32,057 nt of DNA from Acidimicrobiia bacterium (GCA_020846855.1 JADLDD010000014.1:1-32057); one strand, 5' to 3'; positions 14,114-22,944 are shown, counted from the first letter of the stretch. The notes: generated by a model not told the origin, from the letters alone. Translations and numbers: made by a program.

Positions 14114-16431
14114 CAGGTCCCGCTCCCCGGTGGCGTCGCCGGACCCGGTGCCTCACCCGGCACGCCGCCGGCGGCGGTGTTGGGGGCGTCGCCGGTGTCG
14201 GGGGCGTCGCCGGTGCGGGTCTCGTAGTCGCGCCGGTCGACGGTGGCCCCACCGGGACCGACGCGCTCGACGCGCACCGCGCACGTCTTGAACTCCGGGA
14301 TCCTCGACTCGGGATCGAGGGCCGGGTTGGTGAGCTGGTTGGCCGCCCGGTCTCCGGCCCAGTGGTAGGGGATGAACACGGTGTCGGGCCGGATCGTGCT
14401 CACCACCGTGGCGGGCAGGGTCATCGTGCCCCGGCGTGACGAGACCCGCACGACGTCGCCCGACTCGATCCCGTGCTCCCGGGCCAGGCGCGGGTGGATC
14501 TCGCACAGCGGTTCCGGGTACTGCTTCACGAGGGGGCCGATGCGTCGGGTCTGCGTACCCGAGAGGTACTGGCTGACGACCCGGCCGGTGGTGAGCCAGA
14601 CGGGGTACTCGGAGTCGACGACCTCGGCCGGGGGCCGGAACGCCACCGGGACCATCCGGGCCCGGCCCGACGGGGTCCGGAACCGCCGGTCCTCGAAGAG
14701 CCGCGGGGTGCCGGGATGGCCCTCCTCCGGGCAGGGCCAGAAGATGCCGTTCTCCTCCTCGATCCGCTCCCAGGTCATGCCGTAGTAGTCGGCGACGCCC
14801 CCCTTCGACGCCACGCGCAGCTCGTCGAAGATCTCGCGGGTGTCGCGGTACGGGAAGTAGCGACCGGCCCCGAGGCGCCCGGCCAGGTCGCAGAAGATGT
14901 CGACGTCGCGGCGGGCGTTGCCCGGCGGGGGCTTGGCCTCGTTGATCTTCACCACCCGGCCCTCGAGGGTGGTCACCACGCCCTCGCCCTCCTCCTGCAG
15001 GGAGCCCGGGAGCACCACGTCGGCGTGGAAGGCGGTCTCGGAGAGGAAGAAATCGACCACGGCGAAGAACTCGAGCTTCTCGAGCGCCCGCCGGGTGGTG
15101 TTGGAGTCGGGCAGCGAGACCACCGGGTTGAAGCAGATGGACAGCAGGCCCTTGATCTCGCCGCGGTCGATGGCCCAGACGATCTCCTCGGCCGAGTAGC
15201 CCTTGCCCCGGAGCTCCTCGTCGGTGCAACCCCAGACCTCGGAGATGTAGGCGCGCGCCTCGGGGTCGTCGATCCGGCGCATCCCCGGGAGTTGCTCCGA
15301 CTTGTTGCCGTGCTCGCGGGCGCCCTGCCCGTTGCCCTGGCCCGTCACCATGCAGGGCCCGGATCCGGGCCGGCCGATGCGGCCCGTGGCCAGCGCGAGG
15401 TTGATCGCGGCCGAGACGTTGTCGACGCCCGACGTGTGGTGCTCGAGGCCGCGGGCGTGGAGGATCATCCCCGAGGCGGCGGTCCCCCAGATCTCGGCGG
15501 CCTCCTCGATGCGGGCGGCGGGTACGCCCGTCACGTCCGACGCCCAGGCCGGCGTGTAGCCCGCGACCGCGGCGGCGGCCTCCTCGAAGCCCTCCACGTG
15601 GGCGTCGACGAACTCGTGGTCGACCCAGTCGCGCTCGACGAGGACGTGGAGGATCGAGCCCAGCAGCGCCGAATCGGTTCCGGGCCGTAGCCCGAGGAAG
15701 ACGTCGGCGGTGCGGGCGATCGGGGTGACCCGGGGGTCGGCCACGATGAGCCGGGCTCCGTTGTCGCGGGCCCGCCAGATGTAGCTCGTGGTGATCGGCG
15801 CGCACTCGGCGATGTTGGCCCCGGCCACGAACACGACGTCGGCCCGCGGGATGTCGGACCACGGGTTGGGCGCCCGGTCGACGCCGAACGCCTTGTTGTA
15901 GCCGTGGCCCGCCGAGACCATGCAGAGCCGGCCGTTGTAGTCGGAGTTGCTGGTGCCGATGGCGAGGCGGGCGAACTTGCCGATCAGGTACGCCTTCTCG
16001 CTCGTGAGCGACGCGCCGTTGAGGATGGCGAAGCTGTCCTTGCCGTTCTCGGCCTGGATGCGCCGGATCTCCCGGGCCACCCGGTCGAGGGCGTGGTCCC
16101 AGCTCACCTCGCGGAACCCGCGGGGGGCCGCCGGATCGCGCTCGAGCGGCTCGAGGAGACGGTCGGGGTGGTTGCCCTGCAGGTAGCGCTTGACGCCCTT
16201 GGGGCAGAGCTTGCCCTCGTTGAAGGGGAACTCGTACCAGGGCTCGAAGCCCACCACCTCGTCGTCGGCGACCTTGAGGATGATCCCGCACTGCTGGCCG
16301 CAGAAGCAGCAGTGGGTCCGGACCATGCGGTCGATGTCGGCGTCGGCGGACCACCCGCCCGGCGGCGCGGTGTTGAGGTGGGGGCCGTACCGCGCGACGA
16401 GCTCCTCCTCGGTCAGCGGGGGACGGGCCAT
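14113..16431 (-). CDS. Molybdopterin oxidoreductase catalytic subunit (NarB/NapA-like Mo-bisMGD enzyme)
   Basis: 772 residues. The N-terminal [4Fe-4S] site is C-x2-C-x3-C-x27-C (Cys41, 44, 48, 76: CCFCGQQCG ... GKLCPKG). Cys170 in [13 protein letters not shown] aligns by eye with the Mo-ligating Cys of NapA/NarB-type nitrate reductases. [20 protein letters not shown] recalls the corresponding stretch of assimilatory nitrate reductases. A dinucleotide-binding domain occupies about 640-750, followed by a disordered Gly/Pro/Thr tail. There is no Tat signal, so the enzyme should be cytoplasmic. The gene is flanked by a NarI-like membrane subunit (55 bp upstream) and the Fe-S and Rieske subunits. 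Nitrate is the best guess because of the nearby HPP gene. Formate or another substrate remains possible, since formate dehydrogenases share this architecture. Confidence 0.9.
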   Translation of the reverse strand: MARPPLTEEELVARYGPHLNTAPPGGWSADADIDRMVRTHCCFCGQQCGIILKVADDEVVGFEPWYEFPFNEGKLCPKGVKRYLQGNHPDRLLEPLERDPAAPRGFREVSWDHALDRVAREIRRIQAENGKDSFAILNGASLTSEKAYLIGKFARLAIGTSNSDYNGRLCMVSAGHGYNKAFGVDRAPNPWSDIPRADVVFVAGANIAECAPITTSYIWRARDNGARLIVADPRVTPIARTADVFLGLRPGTDSALLGSILHVLVERDWVDHEFVDAHVEGFEEAAAAVAGYTPAWASDVTGVPAARIEEAAEIWGTAASGMILHARGLEHHTSGVDNVSAAINLALATGRIGRPGSGPCMVTGQGNGQGAREHGNKSEQLPGMRRIDDPEARAYISEVWGCTDEELRGKGYSAEEIVWAIDRGEIKGLLSICFNPVVSLPDSNTTRRALEKLEFFAVVDFFLSETAFHADVVLPGSLQEEGEGVVTTLEGRVVKINEAKPPPGNARRDVDIFCDLAGRLGAGRYFPYRDTREIFDELRVASKGGVADYYGMTWERIEEENGIFWPCPEEGHPGTPRLFEDRRFRTPSGRARMVPVAFRPPAEVVDSEYPVWLTTGRVVSQYLSGTQTRRIGPLVKQYPEPLCEIHPRLAREHGIESGDVVRVSSRRGTMTLPATVVSTIRPDTVFIPYHWAGDRAANQLTNPALDPESRIPEFKTCAVRVERVGPGGATVDRRDYETRTGDAPDTGDAPNTAAGGVPGEAPGPATPPGSGT

Positions 16432-16486
16432 CAGCGGGCCTCGGCGCGCCGGGTCGACACGGGGGGCGGGTCCGGCGCGTGGGCCG

Positions 16487-17521
16487 TCAACCGAACCCCC
16501 CGACGCGTGCCGACTGCGCCAGCGCGAAGAGGCGCCGGCGGCACCGCGGGCAGACGTCCTGCCAGTGGCCGTCGTCGAGCCGGTAGTCGAAGCCCATCTG
16601 GGGCAGGACCTCCTCCTTCAGGTCGCCCATCTGGAGCGCGGAGGCGAACTGGGCGCCGCACTCCCGGCAGGCCTGCTGCGGCCCGTGCGCCCCGGCCCGC
16701 TTGTAGAACTCGGCGCCCAGGTTCGCGGGGCGCTGGAAGATGTGGAACAGCTTCCCGAACGGGACGTACATCAGGCCCAGGATCACGGTGAGGGCGTGGA
16801 GGGTGGTTATGAACGTGTAGAAGCGGCCCTCCATCCACAGGTTGGAGACCGTGAGCATGATCCCGGTCACCGAAACGGCGAACAGGCCGGCGAGCGGCAG
16901 GAAGTCGTTGGCGCGCTCCACCGCCAGGGCCCCCGGGTCGCGCAGCCGTCGGGAGAGGAAGATGAACACGCCGGCCAGCACCAGCACGGCCGAGATGTCG
17001 AGCAGGTGGAACACCACCCATCCGAAGGGTGTGCGCGAGCCGAAGGTGATCGTCCCGAAGCCGGCCACGAAGGCCTGGTACTCACGCCCACGCTGGCCCA
17101 CCGACTCGAAGTGGAACCAGCCGAACACCAGCGGGAACGTGACCAGGACCGCGAGCACGCACCCCCAGAACACGAGTTGGTGCGCGATCCACCGGAGCCG
17201 AGACCGCTTGGAGATGAACGACTGGGCGAGCAGGTTGGCGCCCACGAGGCCGGGCACCATCCGGAGGTTCCCGCGGCGGATGTCGCGGTCGAAGAAGGCC
17301 TGCCAGCCGCGGCGCCGCATGACGGCGGTGGGGGGTCGGCGCAGCCAGACGGCGTACCGGTAGACGGTGCCGAAGATGGCGAAGAGGACCCCGAACAAGT
17401 AGCCGACGAGCGCGGCGTCGAACCACCGCAGGCCGGCCGACCCGAGGATGACCATGGCGACGGTGACGGCCACCGCGACCAGCCCCCAGGTGACGGCCCG
17501 CCGGTCGAGGTCTACGCCCAT
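16487..17521 (-). CDS. NarI/HdrC-like b-type membrane subunit with C-terminal CxxC...CxxC domain
   Basis: 344 residues. About six hydrophobic helices (near 10-29, 35-58, 113-136, 168-190, 207-227, 236-255) carry histidines at 114, 137, 172, 242 and 260. The last two, in [20 protein letters not shown], have the spacing of haem-b ligands in NarI-like quinol-oxidising subunits. After the last helix a soluble tail has paired cysteines CREC (285/288) and CPRC (324/327), resembling a zinc ribbon or a small Fe-S site. It starts at an ATG with GGAGG 7 nt upstream and is the first gene of the molybdoenzyme operon, with a plausible promoter about 40 bp upstream. It probably exchanges electrons with the quinone pool. 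Haem binding and electron direction are inferred. Confidence 0.82.
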   Translation of the reverse strand: MGVDLDRRAVTWGLVAVAVTVAMVILGSAGLRWFDAALVGYLFGVLFAIFGTVYRYAVWLRRPPTAVMRRRGWQAFFDRDIRRGNLRMVPGLVGANLLAQSFISKRSRLRWIAHQLVFWGCVLAVLVTFPLVFGWFHFESVGQRGREYQAFVAGFGTITFGSRTPFGWVVFHLLDISAVLVLAGVFIFLSRRLRDPGALAVERANDFLPLAGLFAVSVTGIMLTVSNLWMEGRFYTFITTLHALTVILGLMYVPFGKLFHIFQRPANLGAEFYKRAGAHGPQQACRECGAQFASALQMGDLKEEVLPQMGFDYRLDDGHWQDVCPRCRRRLFALAQSARVGGFG

Positions 17522-17559
17522 CGCGTCGCCTCCGGCCTCGTCGTCGAACCTCCCCGGCG

Positions 17560-17568
17560 ACCATAGCA
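17560..17568 (-). promoter_or_regulatory. Candidate extended -10 promoter of the molybdoenzyme operon
   Basis: On the minus strand TGC-TATGGT is an extended -10 element. Transcription would start near 17553, leaving a leader of roughly 30 nt that contains the GGAGG ribosome site before the ATG at 17521. The -35 is poor (CTGCGA at 17-bp spacing), as is usual for extended -10 promoters. Confidence 0.42.
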
Positions 17569-17615
17569 ACGGCCCTGCCGTCTCGCAGGACGAGGTGCCC
17601 GTGCCGCGCCGGCCT

Positions 17616-17637
17616 CGCTCCGGCGGGCGCCGGAGCG
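17616..17637 (-). terminator. GC-rich hairpin after the VanW-like gene
   Basis: CGCTCCGGCG and CGCCGGAGCG are perfect 10-base arms separated by 2 bases, so a folded stem would be 9 bp with a 4-nt loop. It lies about 50 bp beyond the stop of the VanW-like gene and before the next minus-strand promoter, where a terminator is expected. There is no U tract, so it would be the tract-less type proposed for actinobacteria. Confidence 0.45.
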
Positions 17638-17688
17638 GATCAGTGGGGCCTCCGCCGCGTTCGGGTCCCCGGCGCCGCCCGGGCGCGG

Positions 17689-19740
17689 TCAGGTCGAGGG
17701 CGGCTCGGTGGTGGGGCTGGTGGGCTTGGGGGACGGGGCTCCCGGCCGCGGTGGGTGCGCGGGGTCCGGGGCGCGAGGGGCCGGCGCCCGGGCGATCTTG
17801 CGGGGGCGCATGCTGTAGCGGACCACGAAGCGCTGGCGTACGTCCTCCCGGCCGGGGCGCGAGATGATCCGGAAGTTCTCCACCACGTAGCCGCGGTAGC
17901 CGCTCTGGACCTCGCGCTCCTCGTCGGGGGGCACGGTCGGGTCCTCGACGTACTCGGTCGTGGGTTCGATCGTCTCGAGGATGTTCGGCCCCTCGGCGCG
18001 GACCGTCCGTCCCTCCTTGTTCCCGTAGTACGAGACGGTGATCGAGGTCGACCCCGCCCAGGCCTTGATCAGGACCCCCGACTTGGAGTCGTTGCGGAAC
18101 TTGTTGTCGAGGCCGGGCCAGTTGATCGTGGCCTCGCGGCCCATCGGGTAGCGGGAGATGTAGAGCGAGTGCGCCGCGTGGCTCACGTCTTCGTAGCCGC
18201 CGAAGAACGTCGCGTTGAAGAGGGTGGTCGACACCTGGCTCACGCCGCCGCCGTAGTCCTCGAAGTAGCTGAGGTCGCCCGCGATCGCCGGGGCCTTCAC
18301 GTATCCCTTCTCGGCCGTGCGGGGCCCGAGGCGTTCGTTGAGCGAGAAGACCTCGCCGGGCTCGACGATGGCGCCGTCGAGGGTGGCGACCGCCCGCTTG
18401 ATGTTGGCGACCCGCGGCGGGCAGCACGGGTAGTGGGTCGTGAAGCTCGACACCAGCTCGGTGATGTTGAGCTTCCGGGCCCAGGCGGTGTCGTGCGCCG
18501 GCTGCTTCTCCACGACCGGTGCGGTGACGCGGTGGCTGCCGCGCGCGATCGCGTCGCCGACCGCCTCCAGGTCGGCTTTCCGGCCCGGGGTGGACGGCAC
18601 CACCGAGACCGAGGCCCCGTCGACCGCGAAGGTCGCGTCGACCGGGGCCGTCTCGATGGCCGCGAGTGGCTTGGAGAGGACGCCGCGCAGTCGTGCGGTG
18701 TCGACGACGATCTCGAGCTCGCCGTTCCGGGCCTCGGTGCCCAGGAGCGGCCCCACCTGCTCGGGCGCCAGCGTCATCGGCGCCGGCGCCGGCGCCGGGG
18801 TCGGTGCCGGGGTCGGGGGCGGGGCCTCCGGGGCCTCCGGGGCGTCCGGGGCCTCCGGCCGGGAGCTTCTCGTCCCGCCGTGGCCGGGAGCCCGCCTCGC
18901 GCCGCGTGCCGCTCCGGGCGCCGCGCCGGGTGGGGTGGTGGCCATCTCGATCACCATCGGAGCCGACAGGATTGTCCGGGCCCGGGCCGCGGCCCGGCGA
19001 ACCGCGTCGAGCCCCACGGTGGGCTCGATCCGCCCACGCGGCAGGTCGACGGCGCGCGTCGACCCCCTCCGTAGCTCCCGCTCGATCCGGGCCGTGGCGG
19101 CGGCGACGTCGACGCCTTGTCCGGCGCGTGGGGTCACGACCACGACGCGGGCGCCCTCGAATCGGAGTCCGCCCTCGACGACCCCGCTCGAGCCGGGCGG
19201 CGACAACGCCTCGATCGACCGGCGCAGGCGCGCCTCGTCGACGTCGACGTCGAGATCGACGCGGTCGGGCCGGAAGCGGCGTAGCACCACCCCCCCGATC
19301 TGGTCTACGGGGTTCCGGGACCGCCCGGCCCGGCGAGCCGAGCGGACGGTCGAGTCGACGTCGACCCGTGCGCCAACGCCGCTAGCCGGGATCGAGGCGC
19401 GGCGGCCGTCGATCCGCACCGCCAGGGGCTCGGTGGCGAGGGCCCGGGCCCGTCCCTCGATCGTCCGGCGCGCGGCGGCCGCGCTCCGACCGGCCACGTC
19501 GAGGCCGGCCACGTCGACCCCGGGCAGCACGTCGCCGCGGTAGGCGACCCGCTCGACGAGCGCCGCTCCCACCAGGACCAGGAGCACGGTCAGCAGGCCG
19601 AGCACCACCCACCACCCCACCGGAGTCTCCGACCAGCCGGCGTGAGCGCGCCCGGTCGGCCGGCCCGGCCCCTCGGTGGTCGCGGGCGGTTCGGCGGTGG
19701 TTCGGCGGCGCGCCGGGAGGGTGGGGTTCTCGGCGGCCAC
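17689..19740 (-). CDS. VanW/YoaR-like cell-wall protein with PG-binding domains
   Basis: 683 residues. A polar cytoplasmic N-terminus is followed by one membrane helix (about 41-66), so the bulk lies outside the cell. Two repeats of the YoaR-type putative peptidoglycan-binding domain come next (about 85-200 and, after an insert, 325-420). The VanW domain follows (about 424-570: NITELVSSFTTHYPCC, GEVFSLNERLGPRTAEKGY, YGGGVSQVSTTLFNATFF), then a C-terminal strand-rich region and a Pro-rich tail. A low-complexity Ala/Pro/Glu insert (about 270-325) contains tandem EAP units. VanW proteins occur in some vancomycin-resistance clusters, but most actinobacterial copies are chromosomal proteins of unknown envelope function, and no van genes are near. 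The start is a GTG at 19740. It is divergent from the acyl-CoA dehydrogenase gene and separated from it by 120 bp. Confidence 0.88.
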   Translation of the reverse strand: MAAENPTLPARRRTTAEPPATTEGPGRPTGRAHAGWSETPVGWWVVLGLLTVLLVLVGAALVERVAYRGDVLPGVDVAGLDVAGRSAAAARRTIEGRARALATEPLAVRIDGRRASIPASGVGARVDVDSTVRSARRAGRSRNPVDQIGGVVLRRFRPDRVDLDVDVDEARLRRSIEALSPPGSSGVVEGGLRFEGARVVVVTPRAGQGVDVAAATARIERELRRGSTRAVDLPRGRIEPTVGLDAVRRAAARARTILSAPMVIEMATTPPGAAPGAARGARRAPGHGGTRSSRPEAPDAPEAPEAPPPTPAPTPAPAPAPMTLAPEQVGPLLGTEARNGELEIVVDTARLRGVLSKPLAAIETAPVDATFAVDGASVSVVPSTPGRKADLEAVGDAIARGSHRVTAPVVEKQPAHDTAWARKLNITELVSSFTTHYPCCPPRVANIKRAVATLDGAIVEPGEVFSLNERLGPRTAEKGYVKAPAIAGDLSYFEDYGGGVSQVSTTLFNATFFGGYEDVSHAAHSLYISRYPMGREATINWPGLDNKFRNDSKSGVLIKAWAGSTSITVSYYGNKEGRTVRAEGPNILETIEPTTEYVEDPTVPPDEEREVQSGYRGYVVENFRIISRPGREDVRQRFVVRYSMRPRKIARAPAPRAPDPAHPPRPGAPSPKPTSPTTEPPST
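18823..18858. repeat. Four 9-bp GGCCTCCGG units in the VanW-like gene
   Basis: Four tandem 9-bp units (three exact, one with CG for CC) encode Pro-Glu-Ala repeats on the minus strand. An almost identical array occurs at 28530-28565 in the permease gene. Confidence 0.8.
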
Positions 19741-19815
19741 GGTCGATCCAGGCGAGTGGCCGCCGCCGTCCCCGCACGACGCGCGCCCCCGCGGCGCCGT
19801 CGGGCTCCGGACCGG

Positions 19816-19821
19816 TACCGT
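19816..19821 (+). promoter_or_regulatory. Candidate -10 box for the acyl-CoA dehydrogenase gene
   Basis: TACCGT fits TANNNT and would start transcription near 19828, leaving a leader of about 33 nt with a weak purine-rich ribosome site (GGAAGTGGGGGA). The -35 position shows no match. Confidence 0.3.
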
Positions 19822-19860
19822 GGGGCGGTTCGCTCAGCCGGTGGAAGTGGGGGACGGTCG

Positions 19861-21123
19861 ATGGCGGTGGAGACTCCGGAGCTGCAGGAGCAGGCGCGGG
19901 CCTGGCTGGCCGAGAACCTGCCCGCGGGCTGGCTGGAGGCGATCGACTCCGGCGACGACGACGCCTGGAAGGCCCTCGCCGCCGGCCTCGACTACCGCGA
20001 CTGGTGCATCCGCCTCGGCGAGGCCGGATACGCCACACCCACCTGGCCCGCCGAGTACGGGGCCGGCCTCTCGCTGAGCCCGCCCGACGCCCGGGCCGTC
20101 AACGACGTCCTCAACCACTACCGGGTGCCCCGGTCGTTCAACGTGATCGGCATCGGCATGGGTGGTCCCACCGTGATGGCGTGGGGGAGCGAGGAGCTCA
20201 AGCACCGGGTGCTGCGACCGCTCGCCACCGGCGAGGAGATCTGGTGCCAGCTGTTCAGCGAGCCCGGGGCCGGCTCCGACGTGGCCGGCCTGTCCACCCG
20301 GGCGGTCCGTGACGGCGACGAGTGGGTGGTGAGCGGCCAGAAGGTATGGACCACGCTGGCCCACATCTCGAGGTGGGGGATGCTGCTCGCCCGCACCGAC
20401 CCCGACGTTCCTAAGCACAAGGGCCTCACCTACTTCGTGGTCGACATGCAGGCCCCGGGGGTGACGGTCCGTCCGCTGGTCCAGATCACCGGCGACGCCG
20501 AGTTCAACGAGGTGTTCCTCGACGAGGTGCGGATCCCCGACGCCCACCGTCTCGGCCCGGAGGGCGACGGCTGGCGGGTCGCGATCACGACCCTCATGAA
20601 CGAACGGGTCTCGCTCTCGGGTGCTGGATCGCTGCTGGGCGACACCTCGGTCGTGGATCCGGTGACCGCGCTCGTGGAGCGGTGCCGGCCCGTCGGCGAT
20701 CCCCGCCTGCGCCAGCGGCTCGCCCAGGCCTACATCGACAACCGGCTGATCCGGCTCAACAACGAGCGGGCCGCGGCCCGGCGCCGCAGTGGTGCCGAGG
20801 CCGGGCCGGAGGGATCGGTCACCAAGCTCCAACAGGCGGAGTTCAACCAGCGGCTCCAGAACCTGTCGGTCGACCTCGAGGGTCCGTCCGGGCTCGCCTG
20901 GATCGACGACGGCGGGGCCGACGACTCCCTGGGCCTGGTGCCCCGGGTGGGTGAGGAGCCCCGGGCGATCGCCCGGGCGTTCCTGCGGTCCCAGGCCAAC
21001 ACGATCGAGGGCGGAACGTCCGACATCATGCGCAACATCCTCGGCGAGCGCGTGCTCGGCCTGCCCAAGGACCCCGACGTCTCGCGCGACGTGGCCTGGA
21101 AGGACGTCGCCCGCTCCGCCTGA
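19861..21123 (+). CDS. Acyl-CoA dehydrogenase (FadE family)
   Basis: 420 residues with full-length acyl-CoA dehydrogenase architecture: a helical N-terminal domain with WPAEYGAGLSLS, a beta-domain with WCQLFSEPGAGSDVAGLST and VSGQKVWTTLAH, and a helical C-terminal domain ending in ANTIEGGTSDIMRNILGERV. It would oxidise an acyl-CoA to the 2-enoyl-CoA using FAD, passing electrons to ETF. The family resembles mycobacterial FadE proteins of fatty-acid and steroid side-chain breakdown; the chain-length preference cannot be read. ATG 19861 is chosen because homology starts there, although the frame is open further upstream. Its neighbours are a convergent acyl-CoA ligase, a TetR regulator and a thiolase, which together make a beta-oxidation locus lacking only hydratase and hydroxyacyl dehydrogenase. 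Confidence 0.93.
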   Translation: MAVETPELQEQARAWLAENLPAGWLEAIDSGDDDAWKALAAGLDYRDWCIRLGEAGYATPTWPAEYGAGLSLSPPDARAVNDVLNHYRVPRSFNVIGIGMGGPTVMAWGSEELKHRVLRPLATGEEIWCQLFSEPGAGSDVAGLSTRAVRDGDEWVVSGQKVWTTLAHISRWGMLLARTDPDVPKHKGLTYFVVDMQAPGVTVRPLVQITGDAEFNEVFLDEVRIPDAHRLGPEGDGWRVAITTLMNERVSLSGAGSLLGDTSVVDPVTALVERCRPVGDPRLRQRLAQAYIDNRLIRLNNERAAARRRSGAEAGPEGSVTKLQQAEFNQRLQNLSVDLEGPSGLAWIDDGGADDSLGLVPRVGEEPRAIARAFLRSQANTIEGGTSDIMRNILGERVLGLPKDPDVSRDVAWKDVARSA

Positions 21124-21148
21124 CCGCCGCCGCCCCCCCGCACCGTCC

Positions 21149-21200
21149 CGGCGTTGGGGCGTTCGATGTCGCCTGAGGGTGGGTTTGTGTCCCAACGCCG
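21149..21200. terminator. Large inverted repeat between convergent genes, possible bidirectional terminator or palindromic element
   Basis: CGGCGTTGGG at 21149-21158 and CCCAACGCCG at 21191-21200 are perfect 10-base arms around a 32-base centre. The element is the main feature of the 158-bp gap between the convergent dehydrogenase and ligase genes, so it could end transcripts from both sides. The long loop and lack of T tracts are unusual for a terminator; a dispersed palindromic repeat is the alternative. Confidence 0.5.
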
Positions 21201-21281
21201 TGGGGTGGGTGGAGGCGACGCGACTGCCGTGTCAAGGTTCCCGAGCCGGTTGGTGATGGGGGTGGCGCAGGAGGGGGGCCG

Positions 21282-22832
21282 TCAGATGGCGGCGTCGCGG
21301 CCCTCCCAGTAGGGGTCGCGGAGCTTGCGCTTGTAGAGCTTGCCGTTGGGGTCGCGGGGCATCTCGGTCACGAAGTCGACCGTCTTGGGCGTCTTGTAGT
21401 GGGCCAGGCGGCCCTCGCAGAACGCCAGGATCTCCGCGGCCAACTCGGAGCCCGGTTCCACGCCGTCCGCCGGTTCTATGACCGCCTTGACCTCCTCACC
21501 CCAGTCGTCGTGGGGGATGCCGAAGACGGCCGCGTCGCCCACCTTCGGCATGGTCAGCAGCACGCTCTCGATCTCGGCCGGGTAGATGTTGGCGCCGCCC
21601 GAGATGATCATGTCGGTCTTGCGGTCGCGCAGGAACAGCCAGCCGTCGTCGTCGAGGAGGCCGACGTCGCCGACGGTGAAGAACTTGCCGTGGCGGCTGC
21701 GGTCGGTCTTCTCCCGGTCCTTGTAGTACTCGAAGTCGACGCCGGCCATGTGCCTGTAGACGGTGCCGATCTCGTTGGGACCGAGCTCGCGGCCGGCGTC
21801 GTCGAGGATCACGACCTCCGAGATGGGCCACGGCTTGCCGACGGTGCCGGGGTGCTCGAGCCAGTCGGGAGCCATCACGAGGGTGCCGCCGCCCTCGCTG
21901 GCCGCGTAGTACTCGTCGATCACGGGGCCCCACCACTCGATCATGCGGCGCTTGATCTCGACGGGGCAGGGCGCGGCGGCGTGGACCATGTGCCGCAGTG
22001 ACGACACGTCGTAGCGGGCCCGGGTGTCGTCGGGGAGCGAGAGCAGCCGGTGGAACTGCGTCGGCACCATGTGGCTGTTGGTGACCCGGTACCTCTCGAT
22101 GAGGCGCAGCATCCCCTCGGGGGTCCACTTGTCCATCAGGACGAGCGTGTGGCCGAGGTGCATGGCGCCGCCGGCGAACACGAGCACGGCCGTGTGGTAG
22201 AGCGGCGAGCCGCAGATGTGGACGTTGTCGTCGTGGGGGGCGAGCCCGAACAGCAGGAGCAAGCCGGCGAAGGCGATGGCGGAGTCCTCGGGCGGGCCCT
22301 CGGGGAGGCGGCGTCGCACGCCCTTGGGCCGGCCGGTGGTGCCCGACGTGTAGTTCATGACCGCGCCCGTGGTGCGGCCGTCGGGGGCGGTCTCGGGCTG
22401 GCCGTCCTTGAGGCTCTCGTAGGACGAGAACCCGTCGACGGTGCCGACCGCGAAGCGGGACCCGGCCGGGATCCCGGCCTCCTCGGCCGCGGCCGCGACC
22501 TCGTCGGCGAAGCGCTCGTGGCCGACGACGACCCTGGCCTCGGAGTCGGCGAGGATGTAGGCGATCTCGGGGCCCACCAGGTGGTGGTTGATCGGCACCA
22601 GGTACCACCCGGCCTGGAGCACGGCCAGGTAGATCTCGATCATCTCCACCGAGTTGGGCAGCACGACCGCGATCGTCTCGCCGGGCCGGAGGCCGTGGGC
22701 CCGCAGCCCGTGGACGAGCCGGTTGCACGAGGCGAGCAGCTCACCCGCGGCGACCGGGCGCTCGTCGGGGTCGACCAGCGCCAGGTGATCGGGGTCGGCC
22801 GCGGCGACGGCCCAGAATCCGAGGTCGCTCAT
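21282..22832 (-). CDS. AMP-forming acyl-CoA synthetase (FadD-like)
   Basis: 516 residues of the adenylate-forming family. The P-loop motif YTSGTTGRPKGV binds ATP. YYAASEGGG is the A5 region, GDVGLLDDDGWLFLRDRKTD covers A7-A8, then IISGGANIYPAEIE, and the C-terminal catalytic Lys lies in PRDPNGKLYKRKL. The enzyme would activate a carboxylic acid to its CoA thioester with ATP cleaved to AMP and PPi, supplying the neighbouring dehydrogenase and thiolase. It resembles mycobacterial FadD ligases; its acid substrate is not evident. The ATG at 22832 is 7 nt after a -10-like hexamer, and an AACNNGTT palindrome overlaps this promoter. It is divergent from the TetR gene with a 112-bp gap, the usual layout for local repression. 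Confidence 0.93.
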   Translation of the reverse strand: MSDLGFWAVAAADPDHLALVDPDERPVAAGELLASCNRLVHGLRAHGLRPGETIAVVLPNSVEMIEIYLAVLQAGWYLVPINHHLVGPEIAYILADSEARVVVGHERFADEVAAAAEEAGIPAGSRFAVGTVDGFSSYESLKDGQPETAPDGRTTGAVMNYTSGTTGRPKGVRRRLPEGPPEDSAIAFAGLLLLFGLAPHDDNVHICGSPLYHTAVLVFAGGAMHLGHTLVLMDKWTPEGMLRLIERYRVTNSHMVPTQFHRLLSLPDDTRARYDVSSLRHMVHAAAPCPVEIKRRMIEWWGPVIDEYYAASEGGGTLVMAPDWLEHPGTVGKPWPISEVVILDDAGRELGPNEIGTVYRHMAGVDFEYYKDREKTDRSRHGKFFTVGDVGLLDDDGWLFLRDRKTDMIISGGANIYPAEIESVLLTMPKVGDAAVFGIPHDDWGEEVKAVIEPADGVEPGSELAAEILAFCEGRLAHYKTPKTVDFVTEMPRDPNGKLYKRKLRDPYWEGRDAAI

Positions 22833-22839
22833 GGGGCGA

Positions 22840-22869
22840 AGTAGAACACGTTGCCGAACGGAGGGGCAA
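22840..22869 (-). promoter_or_regulatory. Candidate promoter of the acyl-CoA synthetase gene
   Basis: On the minus strand TTGCCC (22864-22869) and TCTACT (22840-22845) are spaced by 18 bp, and the ATG follows 7 nt after the -10, suggesting a leaderless mRNA. The operator-like site at 22842-22855 overlaps the -10 and spacer. Confidence 0.45.
22842..22855. promoter_or_regulatory. KstR-like operator candidate upstream of the acyl-CoA synthetase
   Basis: TAGAACACGTTGCC contains the AAC-NN-GTT core and a perfect left half of the 14-bp KstR-type consensus TNNAACNNGTTNNA; the right half is imperfect. The same AGAACRCGTT string occurs at the thiolase promoter. It overlaps the -10 region, so a bound protein would repress. 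Confidence 0.5.
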
Positions 22870-22909
22870 GGACGCCCCGGTCGCGGGTCCGGCGGTCACG
22901 CCCCGTGGT

Positions 22910-22924
22910 CTGACGGGTCGTCAG
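22910..22924. promoter_or_regulatory. 15-bp palindrome over the TetR-gene -35 box
   Basis: CTGACG-GGT-CGTCAG has perfect 6-base arms and covers the -35 hexamer of the regulator's own promoter, a typical autoregulatory operator position. Its sequence differs from the AACNNGTT sites nearby, so it may serve a different protein. Confidence 0.4.
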
Positions 22925-22937
22925 GTTCCGGTAGCCT
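22910..22937 (+). promoter_or_regulatory. Candidate leaderless promoter of the TetR gene
   Basis: CTGACG (22910-22915) and TAGCCT (22932-22937) are separated by 16 bp, and the GTG start follows 7 nt later at 22945. There is no Shine-Dalgarno sequence, consistent with a leaderless transcript. Confidence 0.5.
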
Positions 22938-22944
22938 CCGCGGC

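Noticed and set aside
12777-14252. Rieske frame extended upstream through the Fe-S subunit gene
   Set aside because: The upstream part is an out-of-frame reading of the Fe-S gene. GTG 13289 has a strong ribosome site and the expected GTGA overlap.
16487-18427. Long minus-strand frame joining VanW-like antisense-type sequence to the b-type subunit
   Set aside because: Only the part from ATG 17521 resembles a protein family; the upstream half is an out-of-frame reading of the VanW-like gene, and a ribosome site precedes ATG 17521.
17689-19740. Vancomycin-resistance gene
   Set aside because: The VanW domain alone does not confer resistance, and no vanHAX, vanRS or related genes are in the window.
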